Positions 1 through 8,448 of a stretch of DNA of 64,000 nt are shown one piece after another. Position numbers and translations under genes: made by a program. The notes beneath the pieces were generated by a model. That model ran no database searches, was not told the origin of the DNA, and saw only the letters and a list, made by a program, of their open reading frames with translations. Source of the DNA: Acidobacteriota bacterium (GTDB lineage Bacteria; Acidobacteriota; Terriglobia; Bryobacterales; Bryobacteraceae); contig JACPNQ010000047.1 of the NCBI GenBank assembly GCA_016185425.1, forward strand, positions 1-64,000. Direction: 5' to 3'. The stretch's first letter is position 1; each line of letters opens with the position of its first letter.

Positions 1-434
1 ATCCGCGTGAATTCGCCGCCTTCAGAAGTAGGCGGCGGCTCAGCGGCGGCGGCCGGTTTCGGTGGTTCCGCAGCCTTCGGTGGCTCAGGTGCCTTCGGCA
101 CTTCCGGCTCCGGCTTCGGCAGCGATTGCGCATTGAACATCCGCGTGAATTCACCGCCTTCGGAGGCGGGGGGCGGCGCAGCAGCGGCGGCCGGTTTCGG
201 TGGTTCCGCAGCCTTCGGTGGCTCAGGTGCCTTCGGCACTTCCGGCTCCGGCTTCGGCAGCGACTGGGCATTGAACATCCGCGTGAATTCGCCGCCTTCC
301 GAAGCGGGCGGCGGCGCAGCGGCGGCGGCCGGTTTCGGTGGTTCCGCAGCCTTCGGTGGCTCAGGTGCCTTCGGCGCTTCCGGCTCCGGCTTCGGCAGCG
401 ATTGCGCATTGAACATCCGCGTGAATTCGCCGCC
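1..434 (-). repeat. Tandem 138-bp coding repeats (46-residue GEFTRMF units)
   Basis: The plus-strand string atccgcgtgaattc recurs at 1, 139, 277 and 415, exactly 138 bp apart. Read on minus each unit is GGEFTRMFNAQ followed by a Pro/Lys/Glu/Ala-rich linker ending in SE. Copies are nearly identical, which implies recent expansion. The array continues beyond the left edge. A diverged unit (GEFTRLF) lies near 571-585. Confidence 0.92.
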
Positions 435-1337
435 TTCAGAAGCGGGCGGCGGCGCAACGGCGGCTTCGGCGGCCCTCGGTGCGGGCAATTCTTCTGTCGG
501 CACTTCGGTTGGTGGGGCTGCGGGTTCCGGAGCTTTCGGAGCGGCAGCTAACGGCGACGCCTGGAACAGCCGCGTAAATTCGCCTGGCTCGCGCCCTTTC
601 CCCGGAGCCGGCGCCGCCGGCGCGCTCGACGTCGATAATCCGCCCTTGCCGCGCTCGGGCACGTGGAACAACCTCAAGAAATCTTCGTCAGCGCCTTTCT
701 TCGTCGCCTGCTGCGGATCGGCCGGCGGCGGTCCACCTGCCTTTGGCGGTGGCGTTGTCATTGCACGGAACGGCGGCAAGGTCTCGCCATGCTCCGGCAT
801 CGGCACGCGGAACGGAGGCAGCGTTGCGCCTTTGTTCGGGTCGAACGCCTCGAACGGCGGCAGCGTCGTTCCCTTCTCCATGTCGGCCATGTAGACTTCG
901 GGAGCCTTGAACGGCGGAAGCGTCGCGCCTTTGCCCGGATCATAGGCCTGGAATGCGGGCAGCGTCGCACCCTTCCGCGGGTCGAATGCCTGGAAAGGCG
1001 GCAGCGTCGTCCCTTTTCCCAGATCGCCGAACGGCGGAGGCGCCGGGGCTAAATCGGGAATTCCCGCAAGCCACTCCCGCAAACCGCGCCGATCGGGCAA
1101 AAGGTGCGAAACCACATATGGTGTTCCGTGATGGTCGCCGCTCTCCAGGACGAACTGACGGTATTCGTGCGACAACCCGTGTATCTTATTCAGGATCGCG
1201 GTGTTTTCCGGAGTTCTTCCCGTTACAAACAGGTGGGCCTCTACGGCTTGTCCCGTGGCCCGATCCCGCGCAACGACGGTCCGTATCCCGTCATTTCGCA
1301 CCTCTGCCAGAATCTCGTATTTTTCGTCGAAGCTCAT
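1..1337 (-). CDS. Repeat-rich protein with degenerate kinase N-lobe, T6SS-linked (3' end off window)
   Basis: The frame is open from an ATG at 1337 to the left edge, giving 445 visible residues. Residues 6-90 resemble the N-lobe of a Ser/Thr kinase (KYEILAEV at the start, GTPYVV as the hinge), but the glycine loop, catalytic lysine, HRD and DFG motifs are not seen, so it would be a non-catalytic remnant. Residues 105-190 hold six TLP[PA]F units, mostly 14 residues apart. From about residue 250 a Pro/Ala/Glu-rich region carries GEFTR[LM]F motifs; the last four are exactly 46 residues apart. No signal peptide or membrane segment is visible. It is divergent from tssK, which suggests a role with the secretion system or its kinases. 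I know no characterised function. The opposite-strand reading is low-complexity and is taken as a shadow. Confidence 0.8.
   Translation of the reverse strand, partial: MSFDEKYEILAEVRNDGIRTVVARDRATGQAVEAHLFVTGRTPENTAILNKIHGLSHEYRQFVLESGDHHGTPYVVSHLLPDRRGLREWLAGIPDLAPAPPPFGDLGKGTTLPPFQAFDPRKGATLPAFQAYDPGKGATLPPFKAPEVYMADMEKGTTLPPFEAFDPNKGATLPPFRVPMPEHGETLPPFRAMTTPPPKAGGPPPADPQQATKKGADEDFLRLFHVPERGKGGLSTSSAPAAPAPGKGREPGEFTRLFQASPLAAAPKAPEPAAPPTEVPTEELPAPRAAEAAVAPPPASEGGEFTRMFNAQSLPKPEPEAPKAPEPPKAAEPPKPAAAAAPPPASEGGEFTRMFNAQSLPKPEPEVPKAPEPPKAAEPPKPAAAAAPPPASEGGEFTRMFNAQSLPKPEPEVPKAPEPPKAAEPPKPAAAAEPPPTSEGGEFTR
768..1028 (-). repeat. 14-residue TLPPF coding repeats
   Basis: Six copies of a KG[AT]TLPPF-type unit lie at residues 111, 125, 139, 158, 172 and 186 (threonine positions) of the minus-strand protein. 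The spacing is 14 residues except for one 19-residue step. The linkers often read QAFDP or a variant. Confidence 0.85.
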
Positions 1338-1560
1338 AGACTGCCTACCCGTTCCGTGCAAGTAGATTATCATGGCGGCGCTGAACTGCCGCAACTCGCA
1401 AAAGCACTAAAGCGTAACGCGGAATCCCGTGGGAAATTCCGTCACCACCCTACCAATTTCCTACGGTAGCAAGTTGGGAGGGCTGTGGTAGAGTAAATCG
1501 TGCCAAGGAGCGGAAAAGGGCGGGACTTTGTTCGCCGAATCCGCGTTAGGATCTAAGCGC

Positions 1561-2916
1561 ATGAAACAGCTCTCGCGCGTTGTGTGGTCGGAGGGGATGT
1601 ACCTCGGGCCCCATCACTTTCAGGTACAGGGCCGGTATTTCGAGGACTCCATCCGGTTCGCGACCTCGTCTCTATGGTTCGAGCCATGGGGACTGGTAGG
1701 CTGCGAGCTCGATTCCGAAGCCCTGATAAACGGGACACTCTCCGTGCTGCACGCGCGCGGCATCTTCCCCGACGGTCTGCCCTTCCATATGCCGCAGCAC
1801 GATCCGCTGCCGCCGACACGCAACATCGCCGATGAATTCCCGATGACGCGGGACCGCGTCACCGTTTATCTCACGATTCCCGCCCGTCGCGAAAATGGCC
1901 TCAATTGCATTCCTTCCGAGGAGGCCGCCTCGAACCCGGTCCGCTTCGTCGCCGAGAACCAGCTTCTTTTCGACGAAACCACGGGCCGCGACGAAAAGGC
2001 CGTGCGCCTCGGCCGCAAAAACATCCGCCTCGCGCTCGATCTCGAAACGCCGGACCCCGCCGTCAGTGTCGCCATCGGCCGCGTGATGCGCGACGGCTCC
2101 GGCAATTTTGTCTTCGATCCTTCGTTTGTTCCGCCTTGCGTCCAGGTGGCAGCCAGTGAGCACGTACTCACCATCCTGCAACGCCTCGTCGATATCCTCG
2201 ACGACAAAAGCCGCGCCCTCGGCCGGGGAAAGAGCGGCAGCGCCAGCCTCTGGTCCGAATATTCGACATCGGAAATCGCCACGTTCTGGATGCTCCACAG
2301 CATCAACTCCGCTCTGGCGCCGCTGCGGCACATTCTGAAGGTCAAGCGCGGTCATCCCGAAGAGCTCTACAGCGAGCTGTCGCGACTTGCCGGCGCCCTC
2401 TGCACGTTCTCGGTCGATCACCATCCGAGCAAAATTCCGCTCTATAAGCATCGTGAGCTGGACAAGACGTTCGACGATCTCGACGCGCTCATCCGATTGC
2501 TGCTGGAGACGATGGTTCCCACGCAGTTCATCCAGGTCCCATTTGAAAAAACGGCCGAATACTTCTACCGCGGCATGATTACCGATCAGCGCGTTCTGAA
2601 TCCGTCACGATGGATCCTCAGTGTCCGCTCAACAGCTATGGAACAGGATGTCATCCGCAAAACACCGCAACTGGTTAAGTTCTGCTCCACGGCGTTCGTG
2701 CCGAAGCTTGTCGAACGCGCCCTGCCCGGCCTGCCGCTGAATCACTTGCCGATCCCTCCCGCCGCCATCCGCTCGCGTGTCGATGCCCAATACTTTACCG
2801 TTACCTGCAAAGGCCCTTGCTGGGAGAGCATCTCCCAATCCCGGCAAGTTGGTCTATACATCCCTGGCGACCTTCCGGACCCCAAACCGGAACTGTACGT
2901 CATCCTGGAATCCTGA
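1561..2916 (+). CDS. tssK: Type VI secretion baseplate protein TssK
   Basis: TssK trimers join the T6SS baseplate to the membrane complex in the cytoplasm. The 451-residue product begins with the family hallmark VVWSEGMYLGPHHFQ and has the usual length. I start it at the ATG at 1561, which has AGGA at 1548-1551 in front; an in-frame TTG at 1528 would add 11 unconserved residues. It is the first gene of a plus-strand run with tssL (25-bp gap) and tssM. The other core genes (tssB, C, E, F, G, H, hcp, vgrG) are not in this window. The gene uses mainly C-ending codons, as do all plus-strand genes left of 35 kb. Confidence 0.93.
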   Translation: MKQLSRVVWSEGMYLGPHHFQVQGRYFEDSIRFATSSLWFEPWGLVGCELDSEALINGTLSVLHARGIFPDGLPFHMPQHDPLPPTRNIADEFPMTRDRVTVYLTIPARRENGLNCIPSEEAASNPVRFVAENQLLFDETTGRDEKAVRLGRKNIRLALDLETPDPAVSVAIGRVMRDGSGNFVFDPSFVPPCVQVAASEHVLTILQRLVDILDDKSRALGRGKSGSASLWSEYSTSEIATFWMLHSINSALAPLRHILKVKRGHPEELYSELSRLAGALCTFSVDHHPSKIPLYKHRELDKTFDDLDALIRLLLETMVPTQFIQVPFEKTAEYFYRGMITDQRVLNPSRWILSVRSTAMEQDVIRKTPQLVKFCSTAFVPKLVERALPGLPLNHLPIPPAAIRSRVDAQYFTVTCKGPCWESISQSRQVGLYIPGDLPDPKPELYVILES

Positions 2917-2941
2917 TTTCGCATCCTAATTCGAGGAGAGC

Positions 2942-3673
2942 ATGCAACCTTACGCTGCTAACACCGCCCCCGCCGCCTTTGGCTCCGAGCGGCGCGCCGA
3001 GAATCTCGCCTGGTGTTTCCAGGAGGTCTTCACCGTCGTTGAGCGCATGCGCTCCAACAGGCAGCCCGTCACCGACGCTAATGTCTTTCGCCACCAGGTT
3101 CGCGAGGCCATCAAAATGGCCGACCAGGAGTCGAAGAAGCGCGGCTACGACGGCGAAGAGATCAAGCTCGCGATCTTCGCGGTGATTGCGTTCCTGGACG
3201 AGTCGATCCTCAACCTCCGCCTGCCCGTGTTCGCCGACTGGCCGCGACAACCGATGCAGGAAGAGTATTTTGGCCACCATGTCGCCGGCGAGATCTTCTT
3301 CCAGCACCTGCAGAAGCTGCTCACCATGAACGACTCCCAGTCGCTGGCCGATCTTCTCGAAGTCTTCCAGCTCTGCCTCCTGCTTGGCTTCATGGGCCGC
3401 TACAGCCTGGGCAGCCGCGGCGATCTGCAGCCGATCCTGCAGGCAACCGCCGACAAGATCCACCGCATTCGCCGCACGAATGTCGCCATATCGCCATGCG
3501 GCATGTTGCCGCCCGCCGGCGCCACATCACCCACCGGCAATGACCCTTGGGTGAAGCGCGTGGCCATCATCGCCATCGCCTGCCTGCTGCTCACCGCCGG
3601 TCTGTTCGGGACTTATTACTATATGCTTTCCAACGGCATCAGCAGCCTTGCCTCGCTGGCCCGCGGCCGATAA
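2942..3673 (+). CDS. tssL: Type VI secretion protein TssL (DotU/IcmH family)
   Basis: TssL is the tail-anchored inner-membrane partner of TssM and a docking point for the baseplate. The 243-residue product has the cytoplasmic DotU-type domain, including KLAIFAVIAFLDE and a GFMGRYS stretch, followed by one C-terminal membrane segment at about residues 203-225. It lacks a C-terminal OmpA-like peptidoglycan-binding extension, so it is the short form. The start has GAGGAG just upstream (2933-2938). It lies between tssK and tssM, 12 bp before the latter. Confidence 0.93.
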   Translation: MQPYAANTAPAAFGSERRAENLAWCFQEVFTVVERMRSNRQPVTDANVFRHQVREAIKMADQESKKRGYDGEEIKLAIFAVIAFLDESILNLRLPVFADWPRQPMQEEYFGHHVAGEIFFQHLQKLLTMNDSQSLADLLEVFQLCLLLGFMGRYSLGSRGDLQPILQATADKIHRIRRTNVAISPCGMLPPAGATSPTGNDPWVKRVAIIAIACLLLTAGLFGTYYYMLSNGISSLASLARGR

Positions 3674-3685
3674 GGAGCCTCCACC

Positions 3686-6600
3686 ATGTCTCCCATACTT
3701 CTCGTAATCATTTGCCTGCTTATCTGGATCGGTATTGCAGTGGGTCTCGGTTTCTTGATCGGGCTCTCCGGCTCAATGCTCTATATCTTCATCGGAATAC
3801 TGAGCATCGTCGGCATTATCGGCGCCGGAGTCTATCTCTGGCTCCGCTCCAAGCAGCCGGCTAAGCCCGGCGCCAACAGCGGCGACCCGGAAATCGACGC
3901 TCTGTGCAAGGATGTCGACAACAAACTCGCGCTCGCCAAAATCGTGCAGGGCGCCAAGATCAGCAACCTGCCGCTCGTCTTCGTCGTCGGCGAAAACGGC
4001 AGCGTGAAGACAACCACGGTACTCCACAGCGGCCTTGAGCCCGAACTGGTCACAGGGCAGGTTTATCAGGATACGAACGTCGTTCCCACTCGCCTTGCGA
4101 ATGTCTTCCTCGCCCGGCAAACGCTGTTTATGGATACCGCCGGCGGCTTCATGAACGACGGAAACCGCTGGCAGAAACTGGTCCGGCGCCTTGCGCCCGG
4201 GCAATTGAAGAGCGTCGTCGGTGCAAAGGCCCAGGCGCCGCGCGCCGCCATCGTTACGTTCGATGGCGAAACGTTCTTCCGCCAGGGCGGTAACGAAGCG
4301 GCCACCGTCGCCGCGCGCAAGCTCAACGAACGGCTGGTCGAAATCTCCGCGCAGCTCGGCATCCGCGTCCCCGTCTATGTGCTCTTCACGCGCATGGACC
4401 GCATGCAGTTCTTCCTCGACTTCGCCCGCAACATCGGCAATGAGGAGGCCCTGCAGATCTTCGGCGTCACGCTGCCCATCCTGCCCGCCGACGCCGGCGG
4501 CATCTATTCCGAAGAGGAAACCCGCCGCCTCACCGACCAGTACAGCCTGCTGACCCACTCCCTCTGCGACAAACGCCTCATCTACCTTCCGCGCGAAAAC
4601 GATCCCACCAAGCTCCCTGGAGCCTACGAATTCGCCCGCGAGTTCACTAAGCTCCGCCGTCCGCTTGTGCAGTTCCTGGTCGATCTCTGCAAACCCAGCC
4701 AGCTCCGCACCTCCCCGTTTCTTCGCGGTTTCTACTTCTCCGGTGTTCGCCCCATCGTGGTCGACGATTCCGCCGGTCTACAGGCGGCGCGCCAACAGCA
4801 CGCCCCGGCCATCGATCCGGCGGCCGCCGGCGCAACGAAAATCTTCAAGCTCGGGCCCGGCGGTACCATGGGCGCCAGCAATCCGTCCATGACGCCGCAG
4901 GTCGGGGCCACGCGCAAAGTGCCGCAGTGGACCTTCCTCGGCCGTCTCTTCAACGACGTCATCCTTGCCGACCACGAAGCGCAGACCGCTTCCAGCGCCA
5001 GCACCAAGACCTCCACCGCGCAGCGCATCCTCCTTGGTATCGCCGCCGCGTTGTCGTTGCTCGCCCTCGCAGGTTTCACGGTCAGCTTCTTCGGTAACCG
5101 CACACTGGAGAACGACGCGCTCGAAGCCGCTCGCGGGATCGCCAGCGTCAACATCACCGACCCCAACGCGCTTCCCGACAAAGCCTCCCTCGAAAAGCTC
5201 GAGACCCTTCGACAGACTCTCGAAACCCTCGACGGCTACAAGACCGCGGGCGCCCCGTACAAGCTCCGCATGGGCCTCTATTCCGGCAATGAAATGTATC
5301 CGCACGTCAAGGAAATCTGGTGCCAGAAGTTCAACCAGACTCTCCTCGGCCCAACCCACGGCGGCCTGCAACGGATGTTGAAGATGCTCCCCAATTCGCC
5401 GCAGCCTACCGACGACTACGGCACCTATTTCAGCGCCCTCCGCACCTACCTCACGCTTACCATCTATCCGGACAAAGCGACTAAAGACCTTACGTCGGCG
5501 GCATTGTTCAACTCCTGGTCCGCCGGACGCGACGTGGGCGACCGCGCACAGCTCGCCCGCGCCCAATTCGATTTCTATTCCGAATACCTCCGCAACTCCG
5601 GGGGCTGCCCGCTACCGTTTGACGCGGAGGCCGGTACCCGTGGCCGCCGCTTCCTCGCGCAGTTCTCCGGCGTCGACAGCATCTATCAGTCGATGCTCGC
5701 CTCCGCCAACAAGGCCAACAAGCCCGTGAACTACAACCGCGATATCAAGGGGTCGGAGACCATCATCGTCAACAACAAGGATGTTGCCGGCGCCTTCACA
5801 AAGGAAGGTTTCGGCACGATGTCCGGATACATCAAAAATCCGGATCCGTTCTTCGGCGGCGATAAATGGGTGCTCTGCGGCGAAACCTCCAACGCAAAGG
5901 ACACCGCCCGCACGAGCTGCGATTCCGGCGCCGGCTCCATCGATCGCTCCAGCCTCGCCAAAAACCTCACAGACCGATACACCATCGACTACATCCGCGC
6001 CTGGCGCGGCTACCTCCGCAACTCCACCTTCGTGAAGTATGCCGACCTTGATGACGCCGTCAAGAAACTTGATCAGATCGTATCCAACGACACGCCGCTT
6101 ATGGCCCTATTCTGGCTGGCTACGCGCAATCTCGCGGTAGATAACGAGAAGATCCGAAACTCCTTCCAGCCGATCATGGAAGTGGTCCCGCCTCCGGCCA
6201 CGGTCCAGAAGTATATCTACGCCGAAAAGAACGGCGTGTATGTCGACTCGCTCGCCAAACTGCAAAAGGCTCTCGCGGACGCGGTGCCGAACCTGAAAAC
6301 CGATCCGAACGCCGCGAACAAACCAATCGATGCCGCCGGCGATTCGCGTATGCAGGTCAAAGCCGTCGCGCGAGCCTTCAATCCCGACCCCGAAGGCCAG
6401 GTGGACCAGATGTCGTTCCGTATCCTTGAGGACCCCATCGTGCAGGTCGACCGATTCCTGCGCGGTATGGGCAAGGATGAGCTCAACGCCAAAGGCGCTG
6501 GTTTCTGCAACCAGAAATTCGCGGGCCTGCGCGGTAAGTTCCCATTCAATCCAGCCGCCAAAGCCGACGCAACGCTGGATGACGTCTCGCGCGTCTTCCG

Positions 6601-7195
6601 CCCCGCCGACGGCTCCATATGGGCGTTCCTCGAAAACGACTTGAAAAAGTACATGAAGAAGGAAGGCGGCAAATGGACCGGGGTCAATGCGGACAACATC
6701 CAGATCAACCCCGCTTTTGTCGGCTTCATCAACCAGGCGCAGAAGTTCTCCGATATGGTCTTCCCCGCCGGCAGCCAGCAGCCAAAAATGGCCTACACAT
6801 TAACGCCGTTGAAATCCGATGTAGTCACCGGCAGTACACTAACCATCGATGGCCAGACGCAAGTCTTCGCGGCTTCTGGTGGCGGCAAACAGTTCTTCTG
6901 GCCCGGCAGCGGCCAGCAGGGCGTAAAGGGCGGCGTGAAACTCGTCGGCGGCACCGTGTTCGATGTGGAAGCGCAACCCGGCCTTTGGGGAATCTATCGC
7001 TTTATCTACGCTGCCGACCGCGTCACTCCGACGTCTGGCGGCCAGAGTATCGAGTGGATCGTCCGGCAAGGGAAAGCCGCCAAACCCATGATCATCGGCG
7101 ACAAAGAGGCGAGTTACAAATTTGAAGTCAACATCCCCGTCTTCTCAAGGGAGTTCAATCAGTCTCTTCAGTGTGTCCCCCTGGTTGCGAAGTAG
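3686..7195 (+). CDS. tssM: Type VI secretion membrane protein TssM (IcmF), degenerate P-loop
   Basis: TssM forms the T6SS trans-envelope channel with TssJ and TssL. The 1169-residue product has two N-terminal membrane segments (about residues 3-53), a cytoplasmic NTPase-like domain, a third membrane segment near residues 450-473 and a large periplasmic C-terminal region, matching the family. The Walker A motif reads GENGSVKT at residues 102-109: the invariant glycine before the lysine is Val107 (GTG at 4004-4006). The Walker B-like DTAG is at residues 150-153. Nucleotide binding is therefore doubtful; some TssM proteins are known to lack a working Walker A. AAGGAGCC precedes the start. Confidence 0.95.
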   Translation: MSPILLVIICLLIWIGIAVGLGFLIGLSGSMLYIFIGILSIVGIIGAGVYLWLRSKQPAKPGANSGDPEIDALCKDVDNKLALAKIVQGAKISNLPLVFVVGENGSVKTTTVLHSGLEPELVTGQVYQDTNVVPTRLANVFLARQTLFMDTAGGFMNDGNRWQKLVRRLAPGQLKSVVGAKAQAPRAAIVTFDGETFFRQGGNEAATVAARKLNERLVEISAQLGIRVPVYVLFTRMDRMQFFLDFARNIGNEEALQIFGVTLPILPADAGGIYSEEETRRLTDQYSLLTHSLCDKRLIYLPRENDPTKLPGAYEFAREFTKLRRPLVQFLVDLCKPSQLRTSPFLRGFYFSGVRPIVVDDSAGLQAARQQHAPAIDPAAAGATKIFKLGPGGTMGASNPSMTPQVGATRKVPQWTFLGRLFNDVILADHEAQTASSASTKTSTAQRILLGIAAALSLLALAGFTVSFFGNRTLENDALEAARGIASVNITDPNALPDKASLEKLETLRQTLETLDGYKTAGAPYKLRMGLYSGNEMYPHVKEIWCQKFNQTLLGPTHGGLQRMLKMLPNSPQPTDDYGTYFSALRTYLTLTIYPDKATKDLTSAALFNSWSAGRDVGDRAQLARAQFDFYSEYLRNSGGCPLPFDAEAGTRGRRFLAQFSGVDSIYQSMLASANKANKPVNYNRDIKGSETIIVNNKDVAGAFTKEGFGTMSGYIKNPDPFFGGDKWVLCGETSNAKDTARTSCDSGAGSIDRSSLAKNLTDRYTIDYIRAWRGYLRNSTFVKYADLDDAVKKLDQIVSNDTPLMALFWLATRNLAVDNEKIRNSFQPIMEVVPPPATVQKYIYAEKNGVYVDSLAKLQKALADAVPNLKTDPNAANKPIDAAGDSRMQVKAVARAFNPDPEGQVDQMSFRILEDPIVQVDRFLRGMGKDELNAKGAGFCNQKFAGLRGKFPFNPAAKADATLDDVSRVFRPADGSIWAFLENDLKKYMKKEGGKWTGVNADNIQINPAFVGFINQAQKFSDMVFPAGSQQPKMAYTLTPLKSDVVTGSTLTIDGQTQVFAASGGGKQFFWPGSGQQGVKGGVKLVGGTVFDVEAQPGLWGIYRFIYAADRVTPTSGGQSIEWIVRQGKAAKPMIIGDKEASYKFEVNIPVFSREFNQSLQCVPLVAK

Positions 7196-7248
7196 TTCCA
7201 TCGGCGAAATGCGTGGTGCGATGATACTATGAGACTTCGGACTTCCTG

Positions 7249-8442
7249 ATGCAGCTCCCTGCGCGGATTGGCAAATACGAATTGCAGGAATTCCTCGGCG
7301 GCGGCATGTCCCATGTCTATCGCTCGCAGGATACGGTGCTCGGGCGCACTGTTGCTGTGAAGATTCTCACGGAACAGGGCTGCTCCGATGCGGAAGCGAA
7401 GGCACGATTCCTGCAGGAGGCCCGGGTCGCCTCCAGTATCGTTCATGAAAACATCATGAACGTCTTCGATTTCGGCGAAGAAGGTGGTAAGCCCTACATC
7501 GTCATGGAGTTCCTGCGCGGCGAGAATCTGCGCGACGCCATCCGGAACGGCCGTGCCGGCGACGTCCGCAATCGCCTCCGCCTGGCTGTCCAGATCGCCA
7601 AAGCGCTCGATTACATCCACCAGAAGAAGATCATCCACCGCGATATCAAACCGGAAAATCTCCAGGTCGATTCCACGGGCAAGATCAAGCTGATGGATTT
7701 CGGCATCGCCAAGACCGAAGGCATGCAGTTGACGCGCGCCGGCTTTACGCTCGGTACGCCATACTACATGGCGCCCGAGCAGGTGCTCGGCCAACAGGTG
7801 ACGCACCTCGTCGACATCTACTCCTTCGGCATCCTGCTCTTTGAAATGCTCTGCGGCGCCAAACCGATTATGGGCGACACCATCGAGAAGATCTTCAACA
7901 AGATTCTCTACGAGCCGCTCGACATGGCCCCCCTGCAAGCCGCCGGTGTCGACCCGGAAGTGCTCCGCATCGTCGGCAAGTGCACCGCCAAGCAGCCGCA
8001 GGACCGCTATCAAAAACTCTTCGATACCGCCGTCGATATCGAGCGTTTCCTTGGCATCCAGAGCGCTGCCCGCATGGTCACCACCAGCATGCCCACTATG
8101 GCCACATTGCAGCAGCAGGGCCACGGCGGCTCCTCAGCACCCACGACGTCCCAGACGTCGGCCAATAGACCACAGACGGGCTATACGCAAAGCCAGCCGC
8201 CCATCACACAATCCCGTCCCACGGCTGGAGCTTCCGTCAACCCCACCGGCTGGAATCCCACGCAGCAAACCGGTAACCGTCCTACCATCAGCGGAACGCA
8301 ACAGGTCCCCGACGGCCTCCCCGGCTTCGTGAAAATCCTCCCTGGCCCAATGCAAAACCAGACCGGTGTAATGATTCTTGTCGCGCTCGTCGTCCTGCTC
8401 TTCATGGCTGGTGTTTATTTCGTCATTACCCTAATATCCTGA
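7249..8442 (+). CDS. Ser/Thr protein kinase with C-terminal membrane anchor
   Basis: The 397-residue product is a Hanks-type kinase with Lys38 in VAVKIL, HRD at residues 130-132, DFG at 150-152 and an APE motif (YYMAPE), so it should be active. The glycine loop reads LGGGMSHVY, one residue shorter than usual and with the third glycine replaced. Residues 280-370 are Ser/Thr/Gln/Pro-rich, and a single hydrophobic segment ends the protein (about 373-395), predicting a tail-anchored cytoplasmic kinase. It lies 53 bp after tssM. By analogy with PpkA, which triggers T6SS assembly by threonine phosphorylation, it probably controls the secretion system; that link is inference from position. Confidence 0.92.
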   Translation: MQLPARIGKYELQEFLGGGMSHVYRSQDTVLGRTVAVKILTEQGCSDAEAKARFLQEARVASSIVHENIMNVFDFGEEGGKPYIVMEFLRGENLRDAIRNGRAGDVRNRLRLAVQIAKALDYIHQKKIIHRDIKPENLQVDSTGKIKLMDFGIAKTEGMQLTRAGFTLGTPYYMAPEQVLGQQVTHLVDIYSFGILLFEMLCGAKPIMGDTIEKIFNKILYEPLDMAPLQAAGVDPEVLRIVGKCTAKQPQDRYQKLFDTAVDIERFLGIQSAARMVTTSMPTMATLQQQGHGGSSAPTTSQTSANRPQTGYTQSQPPITQSRPTAGASVNPTGWNPTQQTGNRPTISGTQQVPDGLPGFVKILPGPMQNQTGVMILVALVVLLFMAGVYFVITLIS

Positions 8443-8448
8443 TTGCCC

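Noticed and set aside
1-434. CRISPR array or minisatellite
   Set aside because: The 138-bp units have no spacer diversity, keep one reading frame and encode a repeat protein.
7-1469. Long plus-strand open frames over the first 1.4 kb
   Set aside because: They are Gly/Ala/Phe or Arg-rich shadows of the minus-strand repeat protein, which has a recognisable N-lobe, a clear ATG at 1337 and clean proline-rich linkers.
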